DNA of 64,000 nucleotides, taken from assembly GCF_020514115.1 (NCBI RefSeq), contig NZ_VTKZ01000004.1:62001-126000 (forward strand), given 5' to 3'. Under the pieces are notes generated by a model. The model searched no databases. It saw nothing but the letters and a program-made list of their open reading frames with translations, and was not told where the DNA came from. This DNA is from Synechococcus sp. MU1642 (GTDB lineage: Bacteria; Cyanobacteriota; Cyanobacteriia; PCC-6307; Cyanobiaceae). Both the position numbers and the translations under genes were made by a program. Shown piece after piece: positions 54,182 through 61,459 of this stretch (position 1 is its first letter; each line of letters starts with the position of its first letter).

Positions 54182-54376
54182 ATGCGAGCAGCCATAACTC
54201 CAATGGAGAGGCTGGAGTTCGGTCTTCGGTGGGAGGCTTATCGGCTTGCCTACTTCTCGTCCATTGGTCACAGCACGAAAGTTGCCGCTTTGACCGCAAA
54301 ACTACAAACGCTTGAAGAAGACCTGCGCAGAGAGAGCTACCAGTTCAGCGATGAAGGTCAAACAGCTTTCCAGTAG
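54182..54376 (+). CDS. small island protein, 64 residues
   Basis: ATG 54182 is preceded by a good ribosome site AAGGAG at 54172. The protein is amphipathic and helical (MERLEFGLRWEAYRLAYFSS, LTAKLQTLEEDL) with no known domain. A TTG at 54167 is an alternative start. Island cargo of unknown role. Confidence 0.6.
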   Translation: MRAAITPMERLEFGLRWEAYRLAYFSSIGHSTKVAALTAKLQTLEEDLRRESYQFSDEGQTAFQ

Positions 54377-54452
54377 TCGCTAGTTAGTCAACATCCTGAG
54401 CCAGCTCAATCACGTTCCGCAGCGTCATTGCTGAGTTCAAAGCCTGGATTGG

Positions 54453-54662
54453 TCAATTAAGGATGTCGTCCCAAAGGGACGGCTCGTCGAACTCCTCAAG
54501 CAGTGAGTTTGCTTCCCGCTCTTCGCCGTGCTCAAGCAGGCATACGACTCTCGCCCAAATAAATCGAGTCAGGCGCTCTGCCTCCCTTCCCTGGTGCCCA
54601 GTCGCGAACTTCAGCGGCGGGAGGTCGTCAGGGCCTTCATCAAGAAAAGATGCTTTAGACAC
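54453..54662 (-). CDS. small island protein, 69 residues
   Basis: GTG start at 54662. An acidic soluble protein (EGPDDLPPLKFATGHQGRE, LTRFIWARVVCLLEHGEERE, EFDEPSLWDDILN). It converges with the 64-residue gene. No domain recognised. Confidence 0.6.
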   Translation of the reverse strand: MSKASFLDEGPDDLPPLKFATGHQGREAERLTRFIWARVVCLLEHGEEREANSLLEEFDEPSLWDDILN

Positions 54663-54978
54663 AAGACGAGACCAGGTGACCTCTGTCGTAACTCTCCTGG
54701 GTTCGGCGTTGGAGTATCAATGCACTCCTAAAGCAATCTTTGCCTTGAACGTCTAACGCTCTAAGCATTAAATGAACTCAGCAAGCTGAATCACGTATCG
54801 CAGCGTCACCCACTGCAAATGAGGTGAATAAGCTCTGCCTTACGGAAGGGATCTATCGGTTAGGATGTATCTCTATATCAGTGAAGCCTGATCAAGCAAA
54901 ATCCTGTCAGAAGTTATGCCGAAAGGAGGTTTTTTGGGCCGAGACGTTGCGGTTCAAAAGGCCGTTAATTTCTTCGCC

Positions 54979-55179
54979 ATGAAACAACTGAACACGGCTC
55001 ACATCAGTGCCTCGTATGGCGTCTTACGCGTCCGTGCAGCTGTGGTAATAGCCGCGATCATGGCAGTGCTTGTTTTCGTTGGCGGAGCCAACGCTTGTCA
55101 TCACAACGCTGAGACAGCCGAGCAGACCTCCACCGAAGCTCCTCAGAAAGCTGACGAGAAGACTCAATTCAAAGCCTGA
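54979..55179 (+). CDS. small exported or membrane protein with CHH motif, module A copy 1
   Basis: 66 residues from ATG 54979. A hydrophobic segment (RAAVVIAAIMAVLVFVGGANA) precedes CHHNAETAEQTSTEAPQ, a short acidic Thr/Glu-rich tail. Layout and tail resemble the 63-residue protein at 57,176 (ANAGGC then STEATTEE). The Cys-His-His could bind metal. Two tiny membrane protein genes follow at once. An upstream start at 54916 is possible. Confidence 0.6.
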   Translation: MKQLNTAHISASYGVLRVRAAVVIAAIMAVLVFVGGANACHHNAETAEQTSTEAPQKADEKTQFKA

Positions 55180-55190
55180 GCAGCTTCCAA

Positions 55191-55325
55191 ATGGATGACC
55201 GCTTGAAGGTCGCTGTTAGTGCGGTGCTCATTGCTGCAATGTTTGTAACCGCGGCTGGCGGGAACTGGATGGTTTTCCTTGTCCTCACCTCTATGGCACT
55301 ACTTGTGACCCGGGAGTTCGGCTGA
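55191..55325 (+). CDS. 44-residue membrane protein
   Basis: ATG 55191 to TGA 55325. Two short hydrophobic stretches (VAVSAVLIAAMFVTAAG and WMVFLVLTSMALLV). It begins 11 bases after the CHH protein, so the two are probably one operon. Unknown function. Confidence 0.5.
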   Translation: MDDRLKVAVSAVLIAAMFVTAAGGNWMVFLVLTSMALLVTREFG

Positions 55326-55332
55326 GAAGTAG

Positions 55333-55494
55333 ATGAAAAAACTCCTACTGCTAGTAGTTGTTGCGGCATCAATCTGGTCTGGAATTGCTCTGGATAGAGC
55401 GGGTTGGCGATACCGAAAGGAGCTTTGGCAATTTCAAGGAGCCACAGCTGGCTTCGTTGCTGGATACCTACTAGGACGTTCAAGGCTTTTGTGA
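55333..55494 (+). CDS. 53-residue membrane or exported protein
   Basis: ATG 55333 to TGA 55494. It has an N-terminal signal-like helix (KKLLLLVVVAASIWSGIAL), a basic loop (RAGWRYRKELWQFQ) and a Gly-rich second helix (GATAGFVAGYLLG). Seven bases separate it from the preceding gene. Unknown function. Confidence 0.5.
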   Translation: MKKLLLLVVVAASIWSGIALDRAGWRYRKELWQFQGATAGFVAGYLLGRSRLL

Positions 55495-55581
55495 GTTCTC
55501 AGCGCCGTCTCCAAGACAGACGTCAAACAAAAAGCTGATTGATGCGATCGCTGCCAGCATGAGTCGAGTGGGTCCTTGCGC

Positions 55582-56706
55582 ATGACCACCGCACCAGCCA
55601 GTTCCGGCGTCCCGGTCACCATTCTCAGCGGCTTCCTCGGAGCGGGAAAAACCACGCTGCTAAACCACATCCTGAGCAATCAGCATGGGGTGAAGACCGC
55701 GGTGCTGGTGAATGAGTTCGGTGAAATCGGCATCGACAACGATCTGATCGTCACCACCGATGAAGACATGGTGGAGCTGAGCAACGGTTGCATCTGCTGC
55801 TCGATCAACGACGAGTTGATGGAGGCGGTGGAACGTGTGATTGAACGCCCAGAGCCGCTCGACTACATCATTGTCGAAACCACCGGTTTGGCCGATCCCC
55901 TGCCGGTTGCGATGACCTTCCTTGGCAGTGAGCTGCGGAGTCAAACCCGCCTGGATTCGATCATCACGTTGATCGATGCAGAAAACTTCGACGACGTCGT
56001 TCTGGACACGGAAGTTGGCCGGGCCCAGGTGATTTACAGCGACATCCTGCTGCTGAACAAATGCGACCTCGTCTCCGAAGAGCGGCTTGAGGTCGTCGAG
56101 AAACGCCTCAGAGACATCAGGAACGATGCGCGGATCCTGCGGTCGGTGAAAGGAGAGGTGCCCCTAGCCCTGTTGCTGAGCGTTGGACTGTTCGAATCCG
56201 ACAAGGTGAGTTCACCCGCCACCGATCCGAGCCTGGATCACAGCGACTGCGACCACGACCATGGCCACTGCAGCCATGACCACGACCACGGTCATGACGA
56301 CCATGGTCATGATCACAGCCATGGTCACGGACACCATCACCACAGCCACAACCACGGGGACCATCAAGACATCGAGGGATTCACCTCCGTGTCCTTCCAA
56401 AGTGATGGTCCCTTCTCCCTGCGCAAGTTCCAGAACTTCCTGGACAACCAAATGCCCGAAGAGGTGTTCCGAGCAAAGGGAATCCTCTGGTTCAACGAAA
56501 GCGAACACCGCCATGTGTTCCATCTGGCGGGTAATCGATTTTCTCTCGATGACACCGACTGGACCGGCGATCGCAAGAATCAATTGGTGCTGATCGGCCG
56601 AAACATCGACCACGACACAGTTAGAGAGCAACTCCAAGCGTGTGTGACAACAGATATTTCAGCTGATTCAGCAAAGCCTAAAAATGCTGCTCTAAAAATC
56701 GGTTAA
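55582..56706 (+). CDS. CobW/COG0523-family metal-chaperone GTPase
   Basis: A 374-residue protein from ATG 55582. Walker A is GFLGAGKTTLLNH, the metal motif is GCICCSI (CxCC), and switch and base motifs include ETTGLADP and NKCD. Residues about 215-265 are a loop very rich in His and Asp (DHDHGHCSHDHDHGHDDHG), then the C-terminal CobW domain with KGILWFNESE. Such proteins deliver or store zinc or cobalt. Its island neighbours are also metal related. Confidence 0.92.
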   Translation: MTTAPASSGVPVTILSGFLGAGKTTLLNHILSNQHGVKTAVLVNEFGEIGIDNDLIVTTDEDMVELSNGCICCSINDELMEAVERVIERPEPLDYIIVETTGLADPLPVAMTFLGSELRSQTRLDSIITLIDAENFDDVVLDTEVGRAQVIYSDILLLNKCDLVSEERLEVVEKRLRDIRNDARILRSVKGEVPLALLLSVGLFESDKVSSPATDPSLDHSDCDHDHGHCSHDHDHGHDDHGHDHSHGHGHHHHSHNHGDHQDIEGFTSVSFQSDGPFSLRKFQNFLDNQMPEEVFRAKGILWFNESEHRHVFHLAGNRFSLDDTDWTGDRKNQLVLIGRNIDHDTVREQLQACVTTDISADSAKPKNAALKIG

Positions 56707-56930
56707 TCGCTGTACGTGACCGTGCACCGCCAGCGTGTTTGGAATACATAGTTGATCTCCGTGCAAGAGGTGTCAGTAACCGTCGCTCCTTCAGGCACAC
56801 GGCGGTTCGCCCTGGCAGTCGCGACCTCCAGTGACTTATCTGAGGCACGTGCCTTGTGGGAGTCATGGGCATACACAACTCCTGGACTCAGCAACACCAG
56901 CGAAAGAAGCGCAGCAAGTCGCATCGGCAT
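56703..56930 (-). CDS. small secreted protein, 75 residues
   Basis: ATG 56930. Signal peptide (MPMRLAALLSLVLLSPGVVYA) then a short domain with two Cys (TDTSCTEINYVFQTRWRCTVTY) and a His-Asp-Ser-His start. Its 3' end overlaps the cobW stop by 4 bases. No family recognised. Confidence 0.62.
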   Translation of the reverse strand: MPMRLAALLSLVLLSPGVVYAHDSHKARASDKSLEVATARANRRVPEGATVTDTSCTEINYVFQTRWRCTVTYSD

Positions 56931-56987
56931 AGAGCCCAGTACATCAATTTGATAGCAGCTCCAGCAGGGACAGAACCTTCTGAGTTC

Positions 56988-57077
56988 TCAGCGACGTCTT
57001 TGGGAGCGCAAATTAATCACCGTGTTGATGGCCGCCAAAGTGACCAGACAGGTGAGGCAAAAATCCTTGTAATCCAT
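56988..57077 (-). CDS. possible 29-residue membrane peptide
   Basis: ATG 57077 to TGA 56988, MDYKDFCLTCLVTLAAINTV with a CxxC and a basic tail. The tail region (AGTTCTCAGCGxCGTCT) resembles 55,493-55,509. Too short to be sure. Confidence 0.25.
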   Translation of the reverse strand: MDYKDFCLTCLVTLAAINTVINLRSQRRR

Positions 57078-57175
57078 ACGTGCAATGCGAGAGCCCCGCA
57101 GATTGCCACGTTGCCCTTGCGCCGCATCGTCCCCAAGGCCTGAGTTGCACCGATAGGGTCTCTTGGCTCTTAGGC

Positions 57176-57367
57176 ATGCCTCTCGTGAACCGTCATCCGA
57201 ACATTGCCTTCTTCGGTGGCACCGTGGTCATCGCGATCATGGTTATGGCTGCCTTCGCCAACGTCGCCAACGCTGGCGGTTGCTCCTACACCAAGTCCAA
57301 ATCAACCGAAGCAACAACTGAAGAGATCAAAGGCACACCCGACCAAAAGTCTGAGGTTGAAGCCTGA
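57176..57367 (+). CDS. small exported or membrane protein with Gly-Gly-Cys, module A copy 2
   Basis: 63 residues from ATG 57176. Hydrophobic segment (FFGGTVVIAIMVMAAFANVA) then NAGGCSYTKSKSTEATTEE and an acidic tail. It is built like the 66-residue protein at 54,979 and is likewise followed immediately by a tiny membrane protein gene (ATGA overlap). Confidence 0.6.
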   Translation: MPLVNRHPNIAFFGGTVVIAIMVMAAFANVANAGGCSYTKSKSTEATTEEIKGTPDQKSEVEA

Positions 57368-57510
57368 TGACCGACTATTCATCAGCTATCACTGCGCTCG
57401 TCATCGTCACCGTGGTGATCTCAGCGGCAGTCGTTTACGTACTGGCTCAGCCCACTGACCTGCCGAGATACAAGGAGAACGATCCGAGATCTAAGGAGGA
57501 AGACCGCTGA
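57367..57510 (+). CDS. 47-residue membrane protein
   Basis: ATG 57367 overlaps the preceding stop; TGA at 57508. One membrane helix (ITALVIVTVVISAAVVYVLA) and a charged C-terminus rich in Lys, Glu and Asp. Translationally coupled to the 63-residue gene. Unknown function. Confidence 0.52.
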   Translation: MTDYSSAITALVIVTVVISAAVVYVLAQPTDLPRYKENDPRSKEEDR

Positions 57511-57511
57511 A

Positions 57512-57925
57512 CGTCGATCACGCCACTTGCCGTCCCAGCTTGAGGAGGTGTCGGCGCCCCGCTGCCGCAGCCAGCTTTTCGTCTTCTATTTCCGCCCGCA
57601 GAAACCGTTTTCTCTGGGCTGACTCGTAACCACTCAGATCTGTCTGTTTTTTGGAATGTGGTTTGGGCTTCGGTTTGTCCAAACCCATCAGCAGGGGTGG
57701 ATTCCTCTTCGGCTCATTGAACTCTTCTGATATGTGGTTTTCGCGTAGTGATCTGCCTGACCCAGCCGCGTCATTACGAGTATCTTGGCATTGGGCAAGG
57801 ATTGCGGTGTAGGGGACGACATTTGCACTAAAACGTCGATCACGTTGGACGTTGAGTTGCCTAACGCCACAGGTAAGACATCACGCCGACGTAGCAGAAG
57901 GTGATGGGCTTAGCGTATGAGGCGG
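57512..57925 (-). repeat. inverted repeat R4, copy 1
   Basis: About 415 bases that match, inverted, 63,225-63,645. Shared blocks include GCAAATGTCGTCCCCTACAC, the coding region of a small basic protein and TGCTGxGTCGGCGTGATGTC-like sequence at the outer end. Several small indels separate the copies. Confidence 0.8.
57518..57688 (-). CDS. small basic protein, R4 copy 1, shortened by a frameshift
   Basis: The 66-residue protein of the other copy (63,426) begins MSRRGIHPLLMGLDKPKP. Here one base is missing in the CCGCTG that follows the ninth codon region, so the first ATG (57717) runs to an early TGA. An ATG at 57688 still gives 56 residues (MGLDKPKPKPHSKKQTDLSG to LGRQVA). Either it now starts there or it is broken. 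Confidence 0.5.
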   Translation of the reverse strand: MGLDKPKPKPHSKKQTDLSGYESAQRKRFLRAEIEDEKLAAAAGRRHLLKLGRQVA

Positions 57926-58065
57926 GGTGACGCCAAAGCAGCAAACCGTGTCGTCGGAATTACCTTCTTTGAGGGTGATTAAGTAACTCAAAGTTGGTAT
58001 CAAGCGGTAAAGTCACTCCACCGCAGTGGATTTACATAACTCATTCTGGAACCACATGAAACGCA

Positions 58066-58227
58066 ATGCTGGATATTCCGATTGCCTTTAGGTTTTTCCT
58101 ATGGCATTCGCGGGGGGCAATCGTTGCAACTGTGGCTAACTCCAAAAAAGACTTTGCCTTGCTCGCGGGCACCTTCCTCTTAGGGCTTGGAGCCTTAGAA
58201 GCAGTCCTTAATTTCTTCGGCATCTAG
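58066..58227 (+). CDS. possible 53-residue membrane protein
   Basis: ATG 58066 to TAG 58225. The C-terminal half is a clear membrane helix (FALLAGTFLLGLGALEAVL). A GTG in frame before ANSKKDFALL would give 31 residues. It converges on the solute-binding protein gene. Unknown function. Confidence 0.4.
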   Translation: MLDIPIAFRFFLWHSRGAIVATVANSKKDFALLAGTFLLGLGALEAVLNFFGI

Positions 58228-58266
58228 GCCCTCCAAGTTGCAGAAAAAGATGGGCTGGGGAAAGAC

Positions 58267-59199
58267 TCAGTTGCCCACTGTTTCGTCTGCTGACAATCCC
58301 CTAATCAACAGTTCGACGTTGTGACGCTGCAGCTTCAGCAGTGATGGAGCCGGTCCATCTTCAGTTGAGAGAGAGTCCACATAGAAGGTCCCTCCGAAAC
58401 GAGCACCGGATTCGGCTGCGACCTGTCTCTGATTTTTGTCGCTCACTGTGCTTTCACAGAAGATCGCTGGGATCTGACGTTCGCGCACGGTGTTGATCAA
58501 ACGCGCCATGCGTTTTGGTGTGACCTGGCTTTCAGCATTTACAGGCCATAGGTAAGCCTCATCAAGGCCGTAATCGCTGGCTAGATATGTGAAGGCTCCT
58601 TCGCAACTCACCAACACCCGGCGCTTTTTGGGAAGCGTTGAGAGTGCGGCCCGCAACTCCTGGTCGAGCCGATTCAGTTTCTGCTTGTAGGAGGAGGCGT
58701 TGGTAAGGAATTCATCAGCTCCTGCAGGATCCAGCTCACGGAATGCTTGCTCGAGGCGATCCACGTAGTCCATCGTGCGCTGGGGTGACATCCAGGCATG
58801 GGGGTTGGGCTTACCGGCGTAAGCGTCTTCTTCGATTAGCAGAGGCTCCATGCCCTCGGAGAGGGTCAGGGTGGGTATGTCGCCGCCGGCGCTGGCGGTG
58901 AATTTCCTCGCCCAGAGTTCCAGCCCCAGCCCGTTCTCAACGATCAGATCGGCTCCACTGGCCCGTTCGATATCACTAGGCGTCGGCTGGTAGCCGTGAA
59001 TTTCTGACCCTGGCTTCACGATTGATCGAACGGTCAGGCGATCCCCTGCCACATTCCTGGCAAGGTCTGCCAGCACCGTGAAGGTGGTCAGAACAACAGG
59101 CTTGGCGGGGCTGACGTTGTCTTGTCTGACTTGCCTGCATCCACTGCTGAAAACTGCAAGAACTGTGAGGAAGAGCCCGGCGGCGAGGCGTTTCAACAA
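58267..59199 (-). CDS. Mn/Zn-type ABC transporter solute-binding lipoprotein (cluster 9 family)
   Basis: A 310-residue lipoprotein: signal and lipobox (AVFSSGC) then the two-lobe fold. The expected metal ligands are all present: His in GSEIHGYQPT, His in KPNPHAWMSP, Glu in IFCESTVSD and Asp in YVDSLS. It lacks the His-rich loop of ZnuA and is closer to MntC/SitA types, so Mn or Zn is the cargo. No permease or ATPase gene lies nearby, so it must use a transporter encoded elsewhere. Confidence 0.88.
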   Translation of the reverse strand: MLKRLAAGLFLTVLAVFSSGCRQVRQDNVSPAKPVVLTTFTVLADLARNVAGDRLTVRSIVKPGSEIHGYQPTPSDIERASGADLIVENGLGLELWARKFTASAGGDIPTLTLSEGMEPLLIEEDAYAGKPNPHAWMSPQRTMDYVDRLEQAFRELDPAGADEFLTNASSYKQKLNRLDQELRAALSTLPKKRRVLVSCEGAFTYLASDYGLDEAYLWPVNAESQVTPKRMARLINTVRERQIPAIFCESTVSDKNQRQVAAESGARFGGTFYVDSLSTEDGPAPSLLKLQRHNVELLIRGLSADETVGN

Positions 59200-59230
59200 T
59201 TGACTAAGGACTTGCGGGCAAATCTCGCAT

Positions 59231-59362
59231 CCGTAGCGTTCGGTTCTGGTTTCAGCAGGGGTCAGCCGCTGAAGGAAACGGGGAAAGAGCAGTGAGAATC
59301 TGCCGCTGTCCCGCAGCTGTGAAACGTCGGCTCTTCGCCTTCGTCAGTCAGAACGCCCGCCA
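59231..59362 (+). promoter_or_regulatory. cobalamin riboswitch
   Basis: Conserved blocks occur in the usual order: GGTTCTGG, GAAACGGGGAA, GTGAGAATCTGCCGCTGTCC, CGCAGCTGTGA and the B12 box AGTCAGAACGCCCGCC. It sits directly upstream of the HupE/UreJ-like gene, so adenosyl- or methylcobalamin should repress that gene. Boundaries are approximate. Confidence 0.88.
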
Positions 59363-59385
59363 GGATTCCAAACGACGCGGATCGT

Positions 59386-60021
59386 ATGAGCGCACTTTCG
59401 AAAGCCAGCCCCATGCTGAGGGCTGGTGTGATCTCCACAGCAGGATTGGTCGGCTTTTCCCTGTTCAGTCCTGCTCATGCCCATCATCCCTTCGGGATGG
59501 GAGACAGCACAGATCTATCTGCTCTGCAGGGATTCTTGAGTGGCATTGGCCACCCGCTGCTCGGTCCCGACCATTTGCTGTTTCTGCTGGCGATCGCCTT
59601 GATCGGCCTACCTCGACCTCGCACATGGGTACTCCCCTTGCTGGCTGCTGGCCTAGGGGGGAGTGTTCTGTCGCAGTTCATCCCCCTGCCGGATGCCGTG
59701 GCTCCCTGGGCTGAGGCGCTGGTGTCTCTCACCCTTGCAGCAGAGGGTCTGATGGCTCTTTTCGCCATCCCTTCCTCTCTTTTATTGCCGCTAGTGGCCC
59801 TACACGGTTTCCTGTTGGGCAGCACCATTGTTGGAGCGGAACCTACACCGCTGTTCACCTATTTCTTGGGTCTGCTTATCGGGCAAGGTGCCCTGCTGCT
59901 GGTGGTGACCAGCTGGTCCCAGTCTCTGCTTGAGCGCATCGGTGCCCAGGGCCAACGGCTTGGTGCTGGTATCTGGATGGGCATCGGCCTGGCATTTGCC
60001 TGGGTGGCTCTGATCGACTGA
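59386..60021 (+). CDS. HupE/UreJ-family transporter, probable cobalt (or nickel) uptake, B12-regulated
   Basis: A 211-residue protein: signal peptide (about residues 1-32, ending AHA) then six hydrophobic helices. HHPFGMGD and SGIGHPLLGPDHLLFLLAIAL carry the family's conserved His and Asp. The cobalamin riboswitch in its leader points to cobalt for corrin synthesis, as predicted for B12-regulated HupE in cyanobacteria. cobL is also in this window. Confidence 0.87.
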   Translation: MSALSKASPMLRAGVISTAGLVGFSLFSPAHAHHPFGMGDSTDLSALQGFLSGIGHPLLGPDHLLFLLAIALIGLPRPRTWVLPLLAAGLGGSVLSQFIPLPDAVAPWAEALVSLTLAAEGLMALFAIPSSLLLPLVALHGFLLGSTIVGAEPTPLFTYFLGLLIGQGALLLVVTSWSQSLLERIGAQGQRLGAGIWMGIGLAFAWVALID

Positions 60022-60049
60022 TCACGAGCACGTCGTTCACAACTTCTCG

Positions 60050-60075
60050 CCCCAGAGATCCCCTCTGGGGTTTTT
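60050..60075 (+). terminator. terminator after the HupE/UreJ-like gene
   Basis: Stem CCCCAGAG/CTCTGGGG with loop ATCCC followed by five T. Confidence 0.9.
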
Positions 60076-60183
60076 CTTTCCTGTACAAGCGAGCCAAGCC
60101 TTCGTCCTCTCGGGGAGAGCGTCCTTTCTCATTTGCTTGATCCAGTACTGCCACATCTCATCGCCTAAAAGCAGATAAATCAA

Positions 60184-60564
60184 TCAGCGCCGGTAGTGGT
60201 GGTTCGAGTGACCGCGAAATCCTTTCTGGTCAGCCCCCAAAGCCATCATTCGATTCAACGCAGTAATGGCACCGACTGCCGCTGAAAACTGTCCTGCATT
60301 TTCTGCCTTACGGGCGATGCGCTCTAGCCGTCCCACCTGCTGGAAAAGCAAGTCCCGCTGGTCGATCTCCTCAGATCCATAGCAAGCATCCAACCAGTCC
60401 TTGTGGGCCGCAGCGACGACATCACGAGCCTGTCTGCGGGAGCACCCCCATGTTTCGGCAGTAAAGGCGGTTAATTCGCTGAGACCCATTCCGGCGTCTA
60501 TCTGTCGCACCGCCCACTCATGGCGTTGTTTCTTCTCTCCCTTGGTGACTCTCTTCCGGGTCAT
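60184..60564 (-). CDS. small-terminase-like DNA-binding protein
   Basis: A 126-residue basic protein. The N-terminus reads as a helix-turn-helix (VRQIDAGMGLSELTAFTAET then CSRRQARDVVAAA). A helical middle (LLFQQVGRLERIARKAENAG) and a part resembling oligomerisation helices (FSAAVGAITALNRMMALG) follow. Size and layout match phage terminase small subunits, and an HNH-like gene is directly divergent, as in phage packaging modules. Assignment is by pattern only. Confidence 0.5.
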   Translation of the reverse strand: MTRKRVTKGEKKQRHEWAVRQIDAGMGLSELTAFTAETWGCSRRQARDVVAAAHKDWLDACYGSEEIDQRDLLFQQVGRLERIARKAENAGQFSAAVGAITALNRMMALGADQKGFRGHSNHHYRR

Positions 60565-60599
60565 GGCTACCTACAGGGCAGTGACTGATTGGTGTTGGA

Positions 60600-61034
60600 G
60601 TGAGTTGGAGTGCTCCTGCCTGGGTCGGGTTTAGCGATGGCAAGTACAGCGAACTGATCCAGTGGAAGGCTGTGGGAGTTACTAGACGCGAAAAGAGGCG
60701 TGGTGGCTAATACACCGTCAAGCAAGCGATAGAAGCCATTCATGAAGCGTTCCACCGTTGCAGCGGTTCTGACCCTTGCGACGGTTCCACGCTCGATCCA
60801 GAGCTGCTTGGCACCTACAGCAATGAGCGAAGTAAGGAGAGGGGTGCTGCTTACAAGCAGGAGATGGCGATTTTGCCGACCGTTGATCACGTCACAGCAG
60901 AGCCGGTCCCTGACTTTGAAATCGTCATCTGGCAGACCAATGACGCCAAAGGAGACATGCCTCCTGAGGAGTTCATCGCTTACTGCCGCAGAGTTGTTCA
61001 GGTCGCAGATCAACAAGGATCAGATCGACGTTGA
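60600..61034 (+). pseudogene. HNH-endonuclease-like gene interrupted by an in-frame TAA
   Basis: From GTG 60600 the frame gives WVGFSDGKYSELIQWKAVGV and a basic stretch, then TAA at 60708. It then stays open for 107 residues of convincing protein: KQAIEAIHEAFHRCSGSDP, LLGTYSNERSKERGAAYKQ, ILPTVDHV, IVIWQTNDAKGDMPPEEF, YCRRVVQVA. The TVDHV...WxTNDAK pattern resembles HNH-type nucleases beside phage terminases. There is no standard start after the stop. Probably inactivated. Confidence 0.55.
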
Positions 61035-61084
61035 TCAATTTTTACTGTGATCGCGGCCTGATCGGTGCCTGGCAGTAGGACAAA

Positions 61085-61104
61085 TCTGCGCACCTTTCTG
61101 CGCA
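61085..61104 (+). repeat. recombinase arm-type repeats (TCTGCGCA x2)
   Basis: TCTGCGCAC occurs at 61085 and 61097, 67 to 87 bases inside the second attachment site. It matches the four copies beside the recombinase remnant. Confidence 0.68.
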
Positions 61105-61170
61105 CATGTTTTGTATTAATTAGGCGTTAGCCCAGTACGGGCAGTGGGTTTCGGCCTCAAAAATACCTCT

Positions 61171-61217
61171 ATGGCATGCAGGGGGTCAGGAGTTCGAGTC
61201 TCCTTGGCTCCATTCTT
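61171..61217 (+). repeat. attachment site, distal side (47-bp partial tRNA-Ala)
   Basis: Exact copy of 52,062-52,108: the 3' half of tRNA-Ala(GGC) without its 5' half, so not a functional tRNA. It defines the distal island boundary. Confidence 0.93.
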
Positions 61218-61249
61218 TAAAAAGTCAGTCCAACACTGGCATTTTATTG

Positions 61250-61272
61250 GCGGTCCACACGGGCCGCTTTTT
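61250..61272 (+). terminator. terminator after the distal attachment site
   Basis: Stem GCGGTCC/GGGCCGC with loop ACAC followed by five T. It resembles the hairpin after the intact tRNA and is probably the original chromosomal tRNA-Ala terminator, displaced by the insertion. Confidence 0.82.
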
Positions 61273-61459
61273 GATGCCAAAACGCTGAATATCACTTTTG
61301 ATGCGCAAAATACTGAGGGGGCGGCTAATTCGTTCTGGTTACGGGTTCAGTGCCCTCGGATAGCCTTAGAAAGGGCTCATTGCTGGTATGAGCATTTATC
61401 TAAGTAATACAAGAGACGAATTGTCGTTCAGTTGGTCGGGGAGCATGAGTGATAGGCAG

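Noticed and set aside
56220-56360. Tandem DNA repeat in cobW
   Set aside because: The repeated CATGGTCATGAC-like units are His/Asp codons of the metal-binding loop, not a separate repeat element.
61171-61217. Second tRNA-Ala gene
   Set aside because: Only the 3' half is present; no acceptor 5' strand or D arm precedes it.
61144-61407. Protein frame across the distal attachment site
   Set aside because: It runs through the partial tRNA and terminator and has no protein-like features downstream.
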